From the NCBI GenBank assembly GCA_023935145.1, contig CM043700.1:39784620-39848619 (forward strand): a DNA stretch of 64,000 nucleotides, written 5' to 3'. The first letter of the stretch is position 1. Every line of letters begins with the position of its first letter. A program made the translations under genes and the position numbers. The DNA is from Bretschneidera sinensis. Its lineage: Eukaryota > Streptophyta > Magnoliopsida > Brassicales > Akaniaceae. Positions 10,941 through 22,085 of this stretch are shown here, in pieces. The notes beneath the pieces are model-generated. The model was not told the DNA's origin, did no database searches, and saw only the letters and a program-made list of their open reading frames with translations.

Positions 10941-11397
10941 TTATTGAGTCCAATTATAATGCTTATAAAAAATGTTACGAGTATTATCTCTCAAGTATAA
11001 ACCATCTTCTCTTGCGGACCAACTACAATTTCCACCACTGCAGCATTGAAGAAAAAGAACATCATCTTTATCCCAAAACACATCGTAAACACCACCATGA
11101 TTCTGAGGGCTCCAATTGAAACTACAAAAGAAAAGCGTTGTTTGCCAAAAATTTTCTTTGAAACTGAAGTTGTACTCATTGTTGATCTTCACTGTCTTAT
11201 CACCCTGTCTTATCACCCAGATCGTCGTTTTTTGATTTGCAATGGACCCTGAGTTCATTGTTGTTGTTTAAGTTATTGATAATATGCACAGTGTATGAAT
11301 CAAAAAGAAGCACAGGATACATTTCAGGATGACATAAATGACTCACGACAAATGCTAGTGTAAGTAAGAAAACTAAGTAAACTTTTAAATCCCTCAT
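10941..11397 (-). pseudogene. S1-like (SPH) gene broken by a 13-bp duplication
   Basis: The ATG at 11395-11397 gives MRDLKVYLVFLL, a hydrophobic signal segment, then the mature S1-like domain. At about 11190-11216 the 13-mer 'ctgtcttatcacc' is repeated in tandem, which throws the frame off after D-D-L-G-D-K-T. The remaining frame is open and ends in the family C-terminus W-S-A-R-E-D-G-L-Y-L...Y-N-W-T-Q. The TATA box is also damaged: TATAAAA has become TATCAAA near 11465. It is otherwise close to the intact copy at 18661. Confidence 0.85.
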
Positions 11398-11716
11398 GAT
11401 TTTGGGTGCTTTTTGTTGCGAAGTATGATTAGTTTGTGACTATTAGGTCTACAAGTTCTATGTTTGATACCCTAATAATATCCATTTATAAATTAATTGA
11501 TAGGCTGTAATTACTGACATATATGTCAACAAATCTCTCATTTTAGAGCATATATATAAGTAAATCTTAGCCTAATAAAGGATGGTGCTTGTAAAGGTAA
11601 CTACCAACATTGCAAATCACACAGAAGGAAGAGAAATTATTTGTGCATAAAATGTATTATCATATAAATGTGTACCCAATAGAATACAAATATTTTTAAG
11701 AGCAATTAATGATTAC

Positions 11717-12028
11717 TGTAACGACCCATCCCGAGCGGGCCCACTCAAGATGGTGTCAATTACCTTTCAGAATCGAGCACTTGGACACATAAATATATAT
11801 AGTACAACATAACAACATTACATATATATTTAAGATCATATAGAGATTACAACTATAAGGTTGTAGCTTTACAAGGTGTCTAAAGAGACACATCTAACCG
11901 GTTACAACTTCACATCTAATATACAATATAACACTTAAAAAAAAGACTTAATCGAGGATGCGACACTCATGGTCCCACCTAAAACTTCTTTGAACTTCAA
12001 AGCTTCACCACTTAAAATCTGGAATCAA
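11717..12028 (-). mobile_element. Gypsy LTR end fragment, 5-bp target duplication on its left
   Basis: This begins TGTAACGACCCATCCCGAGC, matching the end of the 2.5-kb LTRs at 46071 and 53737 in reverse orientation. It covers about 310 bp, and TRIM sequence then follows without a gap. The five bases before it (ATTAC) are the left target duplication of the composite seen complete at 21036-22777. Both loci share the same insertion point, so the insertion predates their duplication. Confidence 0.75.
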
Positions 12029-12307
12029 TGTAAGGACCCGCTCTGCCATGCTGGTATATATTGTCCGCTTAGGCCCCACTGAGCCTCACGGTTTTGTTCC
12101 TGGCGAAGCCTGTAAGCTCCCCAAAAGGCCTACTACTGGTCAGAGTTACACAGCGGAAACGTCCGCACCACATAATATATTGTCCTCTTTGGTCACATGC
12201 CATGGAGCCGACACCTCATGCCTCAACCATCGCAACACGCACCTCAAGGTTTTGTTCCTCGCAAGGAGGCCTATACCAACACCAGGGTTACGGATCACTT
12301 ATATCCA
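12029..12307 (-). mobile_element. TRIM LTR, truncated at a rearrangement
   Basis: This starts TGTAAGGACCCGCTCTGCC and follows the long-form TRIM LTR until about 12303. There the sequence switches to the copia/CACTA block that belongs beside 6430. The two parents share ATCCA at the switch. Confidence 0.8.
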
Positions 12308-12344
12308 TTCGACTAGACATTCAAAAGTAACAATAATATTTCAG

Positions 12345-12747
12345 TTTAGAAGGTCAGTATAGTGATAGTTATACAATCGTCGGTATAGGTATCAAGTCTA
12401 TACTGACGGTTTTTATCCGTAAGTAAAACTTACCGATAGTGACGGTTATACAACCATCGGTATAGGTTTAAGGTCTATACTGACAGTTTTTATTCGTCAG
12501 TACAACCTACCTATAGTGATGGCTATAGAAACGTCGTTATAGGTTACGGACTATACTGACGGTTTTTATTCGCTAGTACAACCCACCTATAGCGATGGTT
12601 ATACAACCATCGATGTAGATTCAACACCTTTACTGACGATTTTGGAAAGTGTTGCAAGAAGTAGCATAGCTATAGGGATATACCAACAGTTTTTGTGTCT
12701 TTACCGACGAATTCTGACCATCGGTATATGTCAATTTTTTTGTAGTG
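12345..12747. mobile_element. CACTA-type transposon end
   Basis: Same truncated terminus and subterminal repeats as at 6480-6871, with the CACTACAAAAAAA end at 12747 facing the S1-like gene. Confidence 0.75.
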
Positions 12748-13146
12748 TCCCTCAAGTATAAACCATCTTCTCGTGCAGACCAAATGCAGTTTCCACCGTC
12801 GCACCAATAAAGAAAAGTGTTATCTCTGTTGTCCCAAAATACATCATAAACACAACCATGATTCTGAGGGCTCAAATTGAAGATGCAAAAGAAAAGTGTT
12901 GTTTTCCAAATATTTTCTTTGAAACTGAAGTTGTACTCATTGTTGATCTTCACTGTCTTATCACCCAAATCATCGTTTTTTTCATTTGCAATGGACCTTA
13001 AGTTCATTGTTGTTATTTAAGTTATTAATAATATGCACAACACATGAATCGAAAATAAACACAGGATATGTTTCAGCGGGATAGAAATGACTTATAGAAA
13101 ATGCCAGTGCGAGTAAGAAAACCAAGTAAACTTTTAAATCTCTCAT
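12630..13146 (-). pseudogene. S1-like (SPH) gene with stop, frameshift and CACTA-derived tail
   Basis: It starts MRDLKVYLVFLLALAF. A TGA at 12982-12984 falls after H-C-K, as in the copy at 6754, and an extra A in the poly-A run just downstream adds a +1 frameshift. The 3' part is open and again ends in CACTA-encoded residues after G-L-Y-L-R-D. The shared stop and shared CACTA junction show that this copy and the one at 6754 are duplicates of an already damaged gene. Confidence 0.8.
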
Positions 13147-13689
13147 GATTTTGGGTGCTTTTTGTTGCAAAGTATGATTAGTTTGTGACTATTGGGTATA
13201 CAAGTTCTATGTTTTATACCCTAATAATATCCATTTATAAATTAATTGATAGGCTGCAAAATCTCTCATTTTAGAGCATATATGTTAGTAAATCTTAGCC
13301 GAATAAAGGATGGTGCTTATAAGGGTAACTACCAGCATTGCAAATCAGAGATAAGGAAGAGAAATTATTTGTGCATAAAATGTAATACCGTATAAATATG
13401 TACCCAAAAGAATACAAATATTTTCAAGAGCAATTAATGATTACAAAGTAAGAAGCATTTGATACACATTCCTTTTCTAAGCTTTCATTATGCGCGTGCA
13501 ATTTATACTTATCAAGAGAATCTATTTATTTTATTACCTTGAAGAAAAGAATTAAAGTTGGTAGATATTTCAATGGAAAGTAAAATTTAGTGACTCAACT
13601 AAAATGTTACTATAAAGAAAATTAGGAACAACAGAACATTAATTCAATGATAATAATTACAAATATTGTTCGTATGATGTTTTTGTTAG

Positions 13690-13855
13690 AGTTTTCCTCG
13701 ACTCTCTTTAAAATTCTCCCGTAAACCTCTTCAAAATTTGACTCTTTTAACTTTTCTTTAAGTCCCCACTTGTTTAAAGAAAGAGAGAAATTTGAATTGA
13801 AGAAAGAAATAAGCCAAACCGGATTTGGTAAGAATAATTAAAATAAAGTAAAAAC

Positions 13856-13898
<43 letters not shown>

Positions 13899-14205
13899 TA
13901 ACCGTTTACTGCACTGCACCATTGCCACCTTTTTGGTTTGTTGTCTAACATGTAATTTGCGTGTTAGACAGCCAACACCTGGTCCAGGTGTTGGCGTTAA
14001 ACGTTTTTTAATTTTTTTCTTCTTATTCTCCCACACCTTGACCCTTTTCTTTTCTTCGTAACTATACCACCACATGTTTAGTTTTTTTTTTTTCAAAAGA
14101 ATTATTTTATTCGATAATAAATCTTTCATATATATATTATTTTATTTTCATGTAATATCTATCAAATTACTTCTTTACTCTTACTTTAAGAACACGGGTA
14201 TTACA
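13690..14205 (-). mobile_element. Gypsy LTR fragment, minus orientation
   Basis: Counterpart of 7808-8306, ending at GGTATTACA. It contains a compound (TA)n(CA)n microsatellite at about 13854-13898. Confidence 0.7.
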
Positions 14206-15520
14206 ATATAATTCATTTTTTTTCTTGATAATTTGACATCTGTTCTCTTTTTTGAAATGCACAAAAATATTTGTTGGGATTTTGGCTAAAATTTCTACAA
14301 ATAGGTCTAATTGGTTTGGGAAAGAGTCATGTTCCCACGGATCCGGTACTGTGAGAGTTACCACGAAATCGAGAAACTTTACTGGTAATCACGGGAACTG
14401 CAATAGCAATTGAATATTTAAATATTTTATTTTTTATTTACTTACTATTGTAGTTCCCTATAATTACCAATAAAGTTCCCCGATTCGTTGCTTTTTCTAT
14501 TCAGAATATAACTAGGTTTCTATGCTGTTTCGGTTCTTCTCCTAGTAGTATTTGGAAAATCCAGTCTATACAAAGGAAGTTCGAGAAATGATTTAAGTCA
14601 CGCTCATAATTCATTATACATTATAAATTGAAGGGGTTTACTACTAGAGCTAGGTTAACAGCTTTAAGTGTACTGAGGTTTTGGATCGTTAAGTAAAGAA
14701 AGCACTTACAACTAAAACTAGGTTGAAAGTTTTGTTTGTGTTAAGGCTTTTGGGTTGTGAAGTAATGAGAGTTTAACAACCTTGCTCTTTCTAAAGTTGT
14801 CATTGAAAATTAATAAACCAATGAGGTTTGTTGGTAGATGTAGACAAAGAGGTTGTCGAACTATGCTAAAATGTTATGTTTTTGCTAAATGTTTGTTTTG
14901 TCTATCTAACTATTGTGATTGTTTTTTTTTTATTATTATTTTACCAGTTTTTTTTTTTTCCATTTTTATCTTCATGATAGAAAACTTGAACGTTCTTATT
15001 ATTAAAACCGTTAAATCTCACGTGTTAGCTGCATGCCCACCCGAAAGAAAGTATACGGAGTAACAATGTCTATGCGTGGAAACCTCCAAATGTTAGTCTC
15101 CAAAACTCATCACGGAAGCGAAAACCAATGCCAATCCGTTCACAAAATCCATATAAACAATCATACATAATGTTATATTTTAATTTACATTTTCGTGCGT
15201 GAGCAAAACAACAAATTATAGATATAACTGTTCCTAAATTCAATTAGAATAATAATTAATTAATTAAAAATTATTCAAAAACTGGCTTTGGTATTTGTGT
15301 TGTCGGTCTCCAGATGAGCCATTGAACAAAATTCAAACAATGTACTATAAATATAGTATTAATTTAATTGAGCAGCACTGCTGCTATATATAGTGCAGCA
15401 TAGATCTTCAAAATTCGAGTAAATTAAGCACCACCAGCTAGCTCTTCTTCTACCTAATTTTAACTTACAATTTCCTCTTTTAATCAGCTGAGCAGCTGCT
15501 TAAATTTTGATCTTCTATGT
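14206..15520 (+). promoter_or_regulatory. Upstream region of the alpha-galactosidase locus
   Basis: TATATATA at 15385-15392 lies about 130 bp before the ATG and suits a TATA box. Just before the start codon, an upstream ATG at 15517 reads ATG TAT GGC TGA and overlaps the main ATG, a minimal upstream frame. The region up to 14370 is shared with 35420-36587, where the TATA segment has been deleted. No other gene is seen. Confidence 0.5.
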
Positions 15521-16872
15521 ATGGCTGATTCATCTCGGAGATGGTTGTGGCTGGATTTGGCGGTAATTAGTGTTACGTTGTTATGTATGTTGGTGGTCTC
15601 AAATGCAGGGGTTGTTGCTGCTGCTCGCCAAATAATGGACTCAACAAGAGACCAAAGTCAGAGGAGTCTTTTTTCGAATGAACTCGGTCTAAGTCCACAT
15701 ATGGGGTATGATCCACTCATATATACAGGTGGACTCGAGTTGAGTTGAATTTGAATATTAAGCTATTTGATCTCGGATACGAATTCGAATCGAACTTAAA
15801 AATGGGACTCGAGCTTCAGTTTGATTAAAATTTACAAGACTCGAGTTCGATTCAGTTTGAGTTTGATACAGTGATACAACTTGAGCTCAATAATTAACGA
15901 GTTCATCCGAGCCCGAACTCTCCAACTTACGAGCTTTAAAATGTTTTTGTGAGTCTAATGAACTTGAATGAGCATGTAATAATTTTTTTTTATAATTTAA
16001 ATAAACTTAAATATATATTAAAAATTATTTTTATTAAAAAAACTTATTTTAATCGAACAGGTTCAAAAGCCAAACAATTTGATTTTTGGGCTTGACTCGA
16101 TAAGGTAAACAAGTTTATTTAACTAGAGTTCGACGAGCTGAGTTTTAACTGTGCTCAAGTTCGAATAACTCAAAAGACGCTCGATCAAGTCCAATATTTT
16201 TTACAAACTATTTTTCATTTTTTATTTTCTTCATGAATTTTTTTTCGAAAACTGTTTGACTTAACTTTTTGTTTATAAAAAAATAAATTATTTCATAAAC
16301 TCTTTCAAACAATAACTGATTTTGACTCTTTTTAACGGGCAACATTGAAGAGAACTGGTTTCAGGAAACAGGTAATATTATTTCTAATTAATTAGTGATT
16401 ACTTTCATTACTAGTACATCGGATTAACTAATTAGTGGCACTCAAAGTGTTCAATTCATAAAATAAATTGTTTATTAATATATTTTTTATTATTTCTTTT
16501 TAGAATATTTATTTATTAATTTTTGAGAATTTATGTAATTTTTCGTTCATGACGACTAGCGGACGCAATGGTGTCAACAGGACTTGCTGCACTAGGATAT
16601 CAGTACATAAATTTAGGTAAATCGTTAGCTTTGATTCAAAATACTTGAGATAATATTATTATTTTTTTTATGAATCAATTCCTACTCCTTTTAACATTTT
16701 CAAAATCTTCCAGATGATTGTTGGGCAGAACTTAATAGGGACTCAAAGGTATATATCATTTTAATTAAATCTGGGTAAAATAGATTGTGATAGCAAGCTT
16801 CTAACAGTTACATCTTTATCCTCACAGATGACATATTATGGATTCGACCCAAGAAACCATCGTTCCGGTTAA
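15521..16872 (+). pseudogene. Alpha-galactosidase (GH27), degenerate 5' half
   Basis: Exon 1 (15521-15705) starts MADSSRRWLWLDLAV. It has a clear hydrophobic signal peptide and ends at the family N-terminus L-G-L-S-P-H-M-G, where P-P-M-G is usual, followed by a GT donor. Intron 1 holds a CTCGA-rich repeat. The first half of exon 2 (the W-N-S-W-N-H-F segment) is missing, and only N-I-E-E-N-W-F-Q-E-T remains (16337-16371). Exon 3 is 16560-16616 and exon 4 is 16714-16748, with D-D-C-W-A-E-L-N-R-D. A doubtful exon 5 starts at 16828 and ends in an orphan S1-like promoter. Most of the catalytic barrel is absent, so no enzyme can result. A short transcript encoding a secreted peptide from exon 1 is conceivable but unproven. 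Confidence 0.8.
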
Positions 16873-16921
16873 ATAAAAAAAAATTTTAAAAAAAAAGAAA
16901 GGGAAGGAAAATTTGATACAC

Positions 16922-17000
16922 ATTAACTCAAGATTTTGGGTGCTTTTTGTTGCAAAGTATGATTAGTTTATGACTAATAGGTCTACAAGTTCTATGTTTT
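16922..17000 (-). promoter_or_regulatory. Orphan S1-like promoter and 5' leader remnant
   Basis: Same fusion of alpha-galactosidase fragment to S1-like 5' flank as at 9190-9265, with the TATAAAA kept. Confidence 0.6.
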
Positions 17001-17930
17001 ATACCCTAACAATATCCATTTATATATTAATTTATAGGCTGGAATTACTTACATGTGTGTCAACAAATCTCTCATTTTTAGAGCATATATGGTAGTAAAT
17101 CTTAGCCTAATAAAGGATTGTGCTTTTAGGGGTTACCAGCATACGAGGAGAAATTATTTGTGCATAAAACTAATACCTTATAAATTTGTACAGAAAAAAA
17201 AAAATATTTTCAAGACCAATTAATGATAACTAAGTAAGAAGCATTTGATACACATTCTTTTTTTAAGTTTTCATTATCCACATGCAATTTATACTTATCA
17301 AGAGTATATATTTATTTTATTTTATTGTTTTGCCTTAAAGAAAAGAATTAAAGTTGGTAGATAGTTCAATAGAAAGTAAAATTTAGTCGATCAGCTAAAA
17401 TGTTAGTGTAAAGAAAATTAGGAACAACACAACATTAATTCATAGATAGTGCTTAAAAATATCATTCGTATGCTATTATTTCAATTTCCCTAGTGGTCGA
17501 AGGATTTAAAGGATTGAAATCGAAAACATGCATGTTAAATGCACCTATAATGGTATTCAATTATCATAAACATAATTTCTATTTAAAAAAAAAAAACTGA
17601 ATAAGAAACGGTTTTTAGATAAAGATCTTGCTTTTTTTGCCTTAAACTTTGGCATAATTCTAAGTTTCAATCTCCTCATAAAGTTCCAGTGAAAAAAAAA
17701 ATGTAAAAACTACATGGTATTCAGGGTCAGCATCAAAAACATGACAACAAACTTGAAAATCGAATATATTGCATCAAACAATAAGACTAATATCTACATG
17801 ACACAAATTAAAGATTTGGTCTTTTTGACGTGTCGATTAAGAGGGATTTAGATCATCTCAGTTTGAGAATTGAAATTGAGTCAAGTTTACCATGAGATTG
17901 AATGTTGCATTATCCAAATCTAAATTTATG
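17001..17930. other. Intergenic, no gene seen
   Basis: AT-rich sequence parallel to 9266-10210, with no coding stretch. Confidence 0.45.
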
Positions 17931-18310
17931 ATAACATTTAACTCTTCGAACTATTAATTTGGTACAAAGGGTACTTGAACTATGAATTAGTAGTAATCAC
18001 CTCCTTAAATCTATTTTCTTGCTAAAATCTTAACAAAGTGAAGAACTTAAAGGAGAATTTCACTAGTTGAATGGTTTGCTTGTATTCAATTTTTGGAGCA
18101 ACCATTCAACATGTAGTAATAATCAAATGGAAGAACCCCCACTTGTTGTATTTTTGTTAATTTTTTGCCGAAAAATATATTTAAAGAGTTTATTGCTACA
18201 TATTAGTTCATAGTTCAAGGACTTCGTGTGCCAAATTAATAGTTCAAAGACGTAAATGTTATAGGGTCATAATTCAAGTATATGTGCTGCAATAAATCCT
18301 CAATTATTTG
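17931..18310. repeat. Foldback MITE
   Basis: Same inverted-arm structure as 10211-10588. Confidence 0.65.
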
Positions 18311-18597
18311 ACATTAAATTGTAAATAAATCACTTTCAGATTTTTAGTCTTTTGTGTATTCAAATAGTATATATGCCACATATTGAGGAAATGTGTTATT
18401 TTTTAGAAGAAACAATATCGCAATGAAAAATAAATAAATCAAACATCTTTTAGATGATTCAAGGAAAAAAGAAAGAAAAAAAGTAAGAACATAATGTAAA
18501 GCTGGACGTAACATTTGAACTCGAGGGCCTTATTTGACATTCCTTTTATTAACTCACAAGGATGATGAGTTACATATTTCTCATTAATTTCTTAAAG

Positions 18598-18602
<5 letters not shown>

Positions 18603-18641
<39 letters not shown>
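18603..18641. repeat. (AT)n microsatellite
   Basis: Alternating AT run about 20 bp beyond the stop codon side of the intact S1-like gene. Confidence 0.9.
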
Positions 18642-18643
<2 letters not shown>

Positions 18644-18660
18644 TTTGATGCTTAAAGCCA

Positions 18661-19104
18661 TTATTGAGTCCAATTATAATGCTTATAAAAAATGTTACGA
18701 GTATTATCTCTCAAGTATAAACCATCTTCTCTTGCGGACCAAATACAATTTCCACCACTGCAGCATTGAAGAAAAAGAACATCATCTTTATCCCAAAATA
18801 CATCGTAAACACCACCATGATTCTGAGGGCTCCAATTGAAACTACAAAAGAAAAGTGTTGTTTGCCAAAAATTTTCTTTGAAACTGAAGTTGTACTCATT
18901 GTTGATCTTCACTGTCTTATCACCCAGATCGTCGTTTTTTGATTTGCAATGGACCCTGAGTTCATTGTTATTGTTTAACTTATTGATAATATGCACAGTG
19001 TATGAATCAAAAAGAAGCACAGGATACGTTTCAGCAGGACAGAATTGACTCATGGAAAATGCCAGTGCAAGTAAGAAAACTAAGTAAACTTTTAAATCTC
19101 TCAT
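18661..19104 (-). CDS. S1-like (SPH) secreted protein, intact
   Basis: A single-exon gene of 147 codons in the plant self-incompatibility protein S1 family. These are small secreted proteins; the founding member is the pollen-recognition stigma protein of poppy, and most relatives have unknown roles. I chose the ATG at 19104 (MRDLKVYLVFLLALAF) because it directly precedes a hydrophobic signal peptide and follows a TATA box by about 70 bp. The mature part has the family layout: V-H-I-I-N near the N-terminus, cysteines at H-C-K, F-F-C-S-F-N-W, C-C and G-G-N-C, then W-S-A-R-E-D-G-L-Y-L-R-D and an end in Y-N-W-T-Q. It has no internal stop or frameshift and is the only undamaged copy in the window. 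Its function and tissue of expression cannot be read from the sequence. Confidence 0.85.
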   Translation of the reverse strand: MRDLKVYLVFLLALAFSMSQFCPAETYPVLLFDSYTVHIINKLNNNNELRVHCKSKNDDLGDKTVKINNEYNFSFKENFWQTTLFFCSFNWSPQNHGGVYDVFWDKDDVLFLQCCSGGNCIWSAREDGLYLRDNTRNIFYKHYNWTQ

Positions 19105-19169
19105 GATTTTTGGTGCTTTTTGTTGCAAAGTATGATTAGTTTGTGACTATTAGGTCTACAAGTTCTATG

Positions 19170-19176
19170 TTTTATA
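19170..19176 (-). promoter_or_regulatory. TATA box of the intact S1-like gene
   Basis: GGGTATAAAACATAG on the minus strand, about 66-72 bp before the ATG. The element is conserved upstream of most copies but altered in those at 10941, 20277 and 58237. Confidence 0.55.
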
Positions 19177-19500
19177 CCCTAAGAATATCCATTTATAGAT
19201 TAATTGATAGACTGCAAAATCTCTCATTTTAGAGCACATATGTTAGTAAATCTTAGCCGAATAAAGGATGGTGCTTATAAGGGTAACTACCAGCATTGCA
19301 AATCAGAGATAAGGAAGAGAAATTATTTGTGCATAAAATGTAATACCATATAAATATATAAACAAAATCCATATGACCCATTTAACAAAATTTCATTACT
19401 TACCTTTTCTCTAAGGATGTTTTTGGTAATCTAAATAAAGATTCAACGATATGATTGTAACTATTAACGTAATACATAAGTATGAATGAGCCTGCTCGAT

Positions 19501-19920
19501 TGGGTTTATTGCATGACAGATCCTTGAACTATGTACCCATAACATTTAACTCTCTGAAATATTAATTTGGCACAAGAGGTACTTGAACTATGAATTAGTA
19601 ACAATCATCTCCTTAAATCTATTTTCTGGCGAAAAACTTAACCAAGTGAGGAACTTAAAGGAGAATTTCACTAGTTCAATGGTTTGCCTATGTCCAATTT
19701 TTAGAGCAAATATTCATCATGTAGTAATAATCAAATGGAAGAATCCCCATTTGTTGTATCTTCGTTAAGTTTTTTTGCCGAAAATTATATTTAAAAGTTG
19801 TTTGCTACAAACTAATTCATAGTTTAAGGACCTTGTGTGTCAAATTAATAGTTCAGAGAGTTAAATGTTATAGGTTCATAATTCAAGTATATATGCTGCA
19901 ATAAATCCTAAATTATTTGA
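19501..19920. repeat. Foldback MITE
   Basis: The left arm begins 'gggtttatt', and its inverse closes the element near 'tgctgcaataaatcc'. Arms are about 115 bp. Close copies are at 57441, 23836 and 60038. Confidence 0.7.
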
Positions 19921-20202
19921 CATTAAATTGTAAAGAAATAATATTTAGATTTTTAGTCTTTTGTGTATTCAAATAGTATATACGCCACATATTGAGGAAA
20001 TGTGTTATTTTCTAGAAGAAGCAATATCACAATGAAAAATAAATAAATTAAACATCTTTTAGATGATTCAAGAAAATAAAAAAGCATGAACCTAATGAAA
20101 AGAAAGATGTAACATTTGAACTTGAGGGCGTTATTTGACATACCTTTTATTAACACACAAGGATGATGCGTTACAGATTTCTCATTAATTTCCTAAAGGC
20201 AA

Positions 20203-20206
20203 TATT

Positions 20207-20246
<40 letters not shown>

Positions 20247-20262
20247 ATACACACACACGTGT
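20203..20262. repeat. AT/AC microsatellite
   Basis: A mixed TA and CA dinucleotide run just beyond the 3' end of the S1-like copy at 20277. Confidence 0.85.
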
Positions 20263-20276
20263 GATACCTAAAGCCA

Positions 20277-20716
20277 TTACTGAGTCCAATTATATTGCTT
20301 ATAAAAATTGTTACGAGTATTATCCCTCAAGTATAAACCATCTTCTCTTGCGGACCAAATGCAATTACCACCGTCGCACCAATCAAGAAAAGGGTCATAG
20401 TCTTTGTCCCAAAATACATCATAAATGCCACCATGACTCTGAGAGCTCCAATTGAAGCTGCAAAAGAAAAGCATTGTTTTCCAAAAATTTTATTTGAAAT
20501 TGAAGTTGTACTCATTATTGATCATCACTGTCTTATCACCCAGATCGTCGTTTTTTGATTTGCAATGGACCCTGAGTTCATTGTTGTTGTAAGTTATTGA
20601 TAATATGCAGTGTATGAATCAAAAACAAGTACAGGATACGTTTCAGGATGACATAAATGACTCACGGCAAATGCTAGTGTAAGTAAGAAAACTAAGTAAA
20701 CTTTTAAATCTTTCAT
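20277..20716 (-). pseudogene. S1-like (SPH) gene with early 2-bp deletion
   Basis: It starts MKDLKVYLVFLLTLAF. Loss of GT in the codon run for T-V-H-I-I makes it read into a stop about 45 codons in, and another small deletion lies just downstream. From about 20474 the family C-terminus is open, with C-D-G-G-N-C-I-W-S-A-R-E-D-G-L-Y-L and the final Y-N-W-T-Q. The TATA box has become TATCAAA. The copy at 58237 shares the same early damage. Confidence 0.8.
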
Positions 20717-21035
20717 GATTTTGGGTGCTTTTTGTTGCGAAGTATGATTAGTTTGTGACTATTAGGTCTACAAGTTCTATGTTTGATACCCTAATAATAT
20801 CCATTTATAAATTAATTGATAGGCTGTAATTACTGACATATATGTCAACAAATCTCTCATTTTAGAGCATGTATATAAGTAAATCTTAGCCTAATAAAGG
20901 ATGGTGCTTGTAAGGGTAACTACCAACATTGCAAATCACACAGAAGGAAGAGAAATTATTTGTGCATAAAATGTATTACCATATAAATGTGTACCCAATA
21001 GAATACAAATATTTTTAAGAGCAATTAATGATTAC

Positions 21036-21349
21036 TGTAACGACTCATCCCGAGCTGGCCCACTCAAGATGGTGTCAATTACCTTTTAGAATCGAGCACG
21101 TGGACACACAAATATATATAGTACAATATAACAACATTATATATATAGTTAAGATCATATAGAGATTACAACTATAAGGTTGTAGCTTTACAAGGTGTCT
21201 AAAGAGACACAGCCAACCGGTTACAACATCGCATCTAATATACAATATAACACTTATAAAAAAAAGACTTGACTGAGGATGCGACACTCATGGTCCCACC
21301 TAATACTTCGTTGAACTTCAAAGCTTCACCACTTAAAATCTGGAATCAA
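21036..21349 (-). mobile_element. Gypsy LTR end fragment, left part of a composite insertion
   Basis: This starts TGTAACGACTCATCCCGAGC and follows the first 310 bp of the LTR at 53737, then stops exactly where a TRIM begins. The target duplication ATTAC (21031-21035) lies to its left and is repeated at 22778-22782 after the second TRIM. Confidence 0.8.
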
Positions 21350-22085
21350 TGTAAGGAACCGCTCTGCCATGTTGGTATATATTGTCCGCTTTGGCCCCAC
21401 TGGGCCTCATGGTTTTGTTCCTGGCAAAGCCCGCAAGCTCCCCAAAAGGCCTATTACTGGTCAGAGTTACACAGCGGAAACGTCCGCACCACATAATATA
21501 TTGTCCTCTTTGGTTACGTGCCATGGAGCCGAAACCTCGTGCCTCAACCATCGCAACACGCACCTCAAGGTTTTGTTCCTTGCAAGGAGGCCTATACCAA
21601 CACCAGGGTCACGGATCACTTATATCCAACAGAAAACTTTCCCTTCTAGTTGATGTGAGAACCAAGACCGCAATCTCCCCCACTTGAGGCACAGTGCCTT
21701 CGCTGTGTGGCCCCACCCTCGATAATCCCGCAAGGCTTTCGAGGGTTCGGCTTTGATACCAAATGTAAGGACCCGCTCTGCCATGCTAGTATATATTGTC
21801 CGCTTTGGCCCCACTGGGCCTCATGGTTTTATTCCTGGCAAAGCCTGTAAGCTCCCCAAATGGCTTATTACTGGTCAGAGTTACATATGGAAACGTCCGC
21901 ACCACATAATATATTGTCCTCTTTGGTCACGTGCCATGGATCCGATACCTCATGCCTCAACCATCGCAACACGCACCTCAAGGTTTTGTTCCCCGCAATG
22001 AGGCCTATACCAACACCAGGGTCACAGATCACTTATATCCAACACACAACTTTCCCCTCTAGTCGATGTGGGAACCAAGACCGCA
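21350..22085 (-). mobile_element. Complete long-form TRIM element
   Basis: Two LTRs (21350-21672 and 21764-22085, about 323 bp each, TG...CA) flank a 91-bp internal region. Read on the minus strand, that region has an almost complete initiator tRNA-Met PBS (TGGTATCAAAGC, one mismatch) after one LTR. A polypurine tract (CAAGTGGGGGAGAT) lies before the other. There is no coding capacity. This is the definition of a terminal-repeat retrotransposon in miniature. Confidence 0.85.

Noticed and set aside
15706..16200. CTCGA-rich stretch considered as an enhancer or regulatory array.
   Set aside because: It lies in intron 1 of two duplicated alpha-galactosidase copies and looks like a common plant intronic repeat. 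Nothing in the sequence supports a regulatory role.
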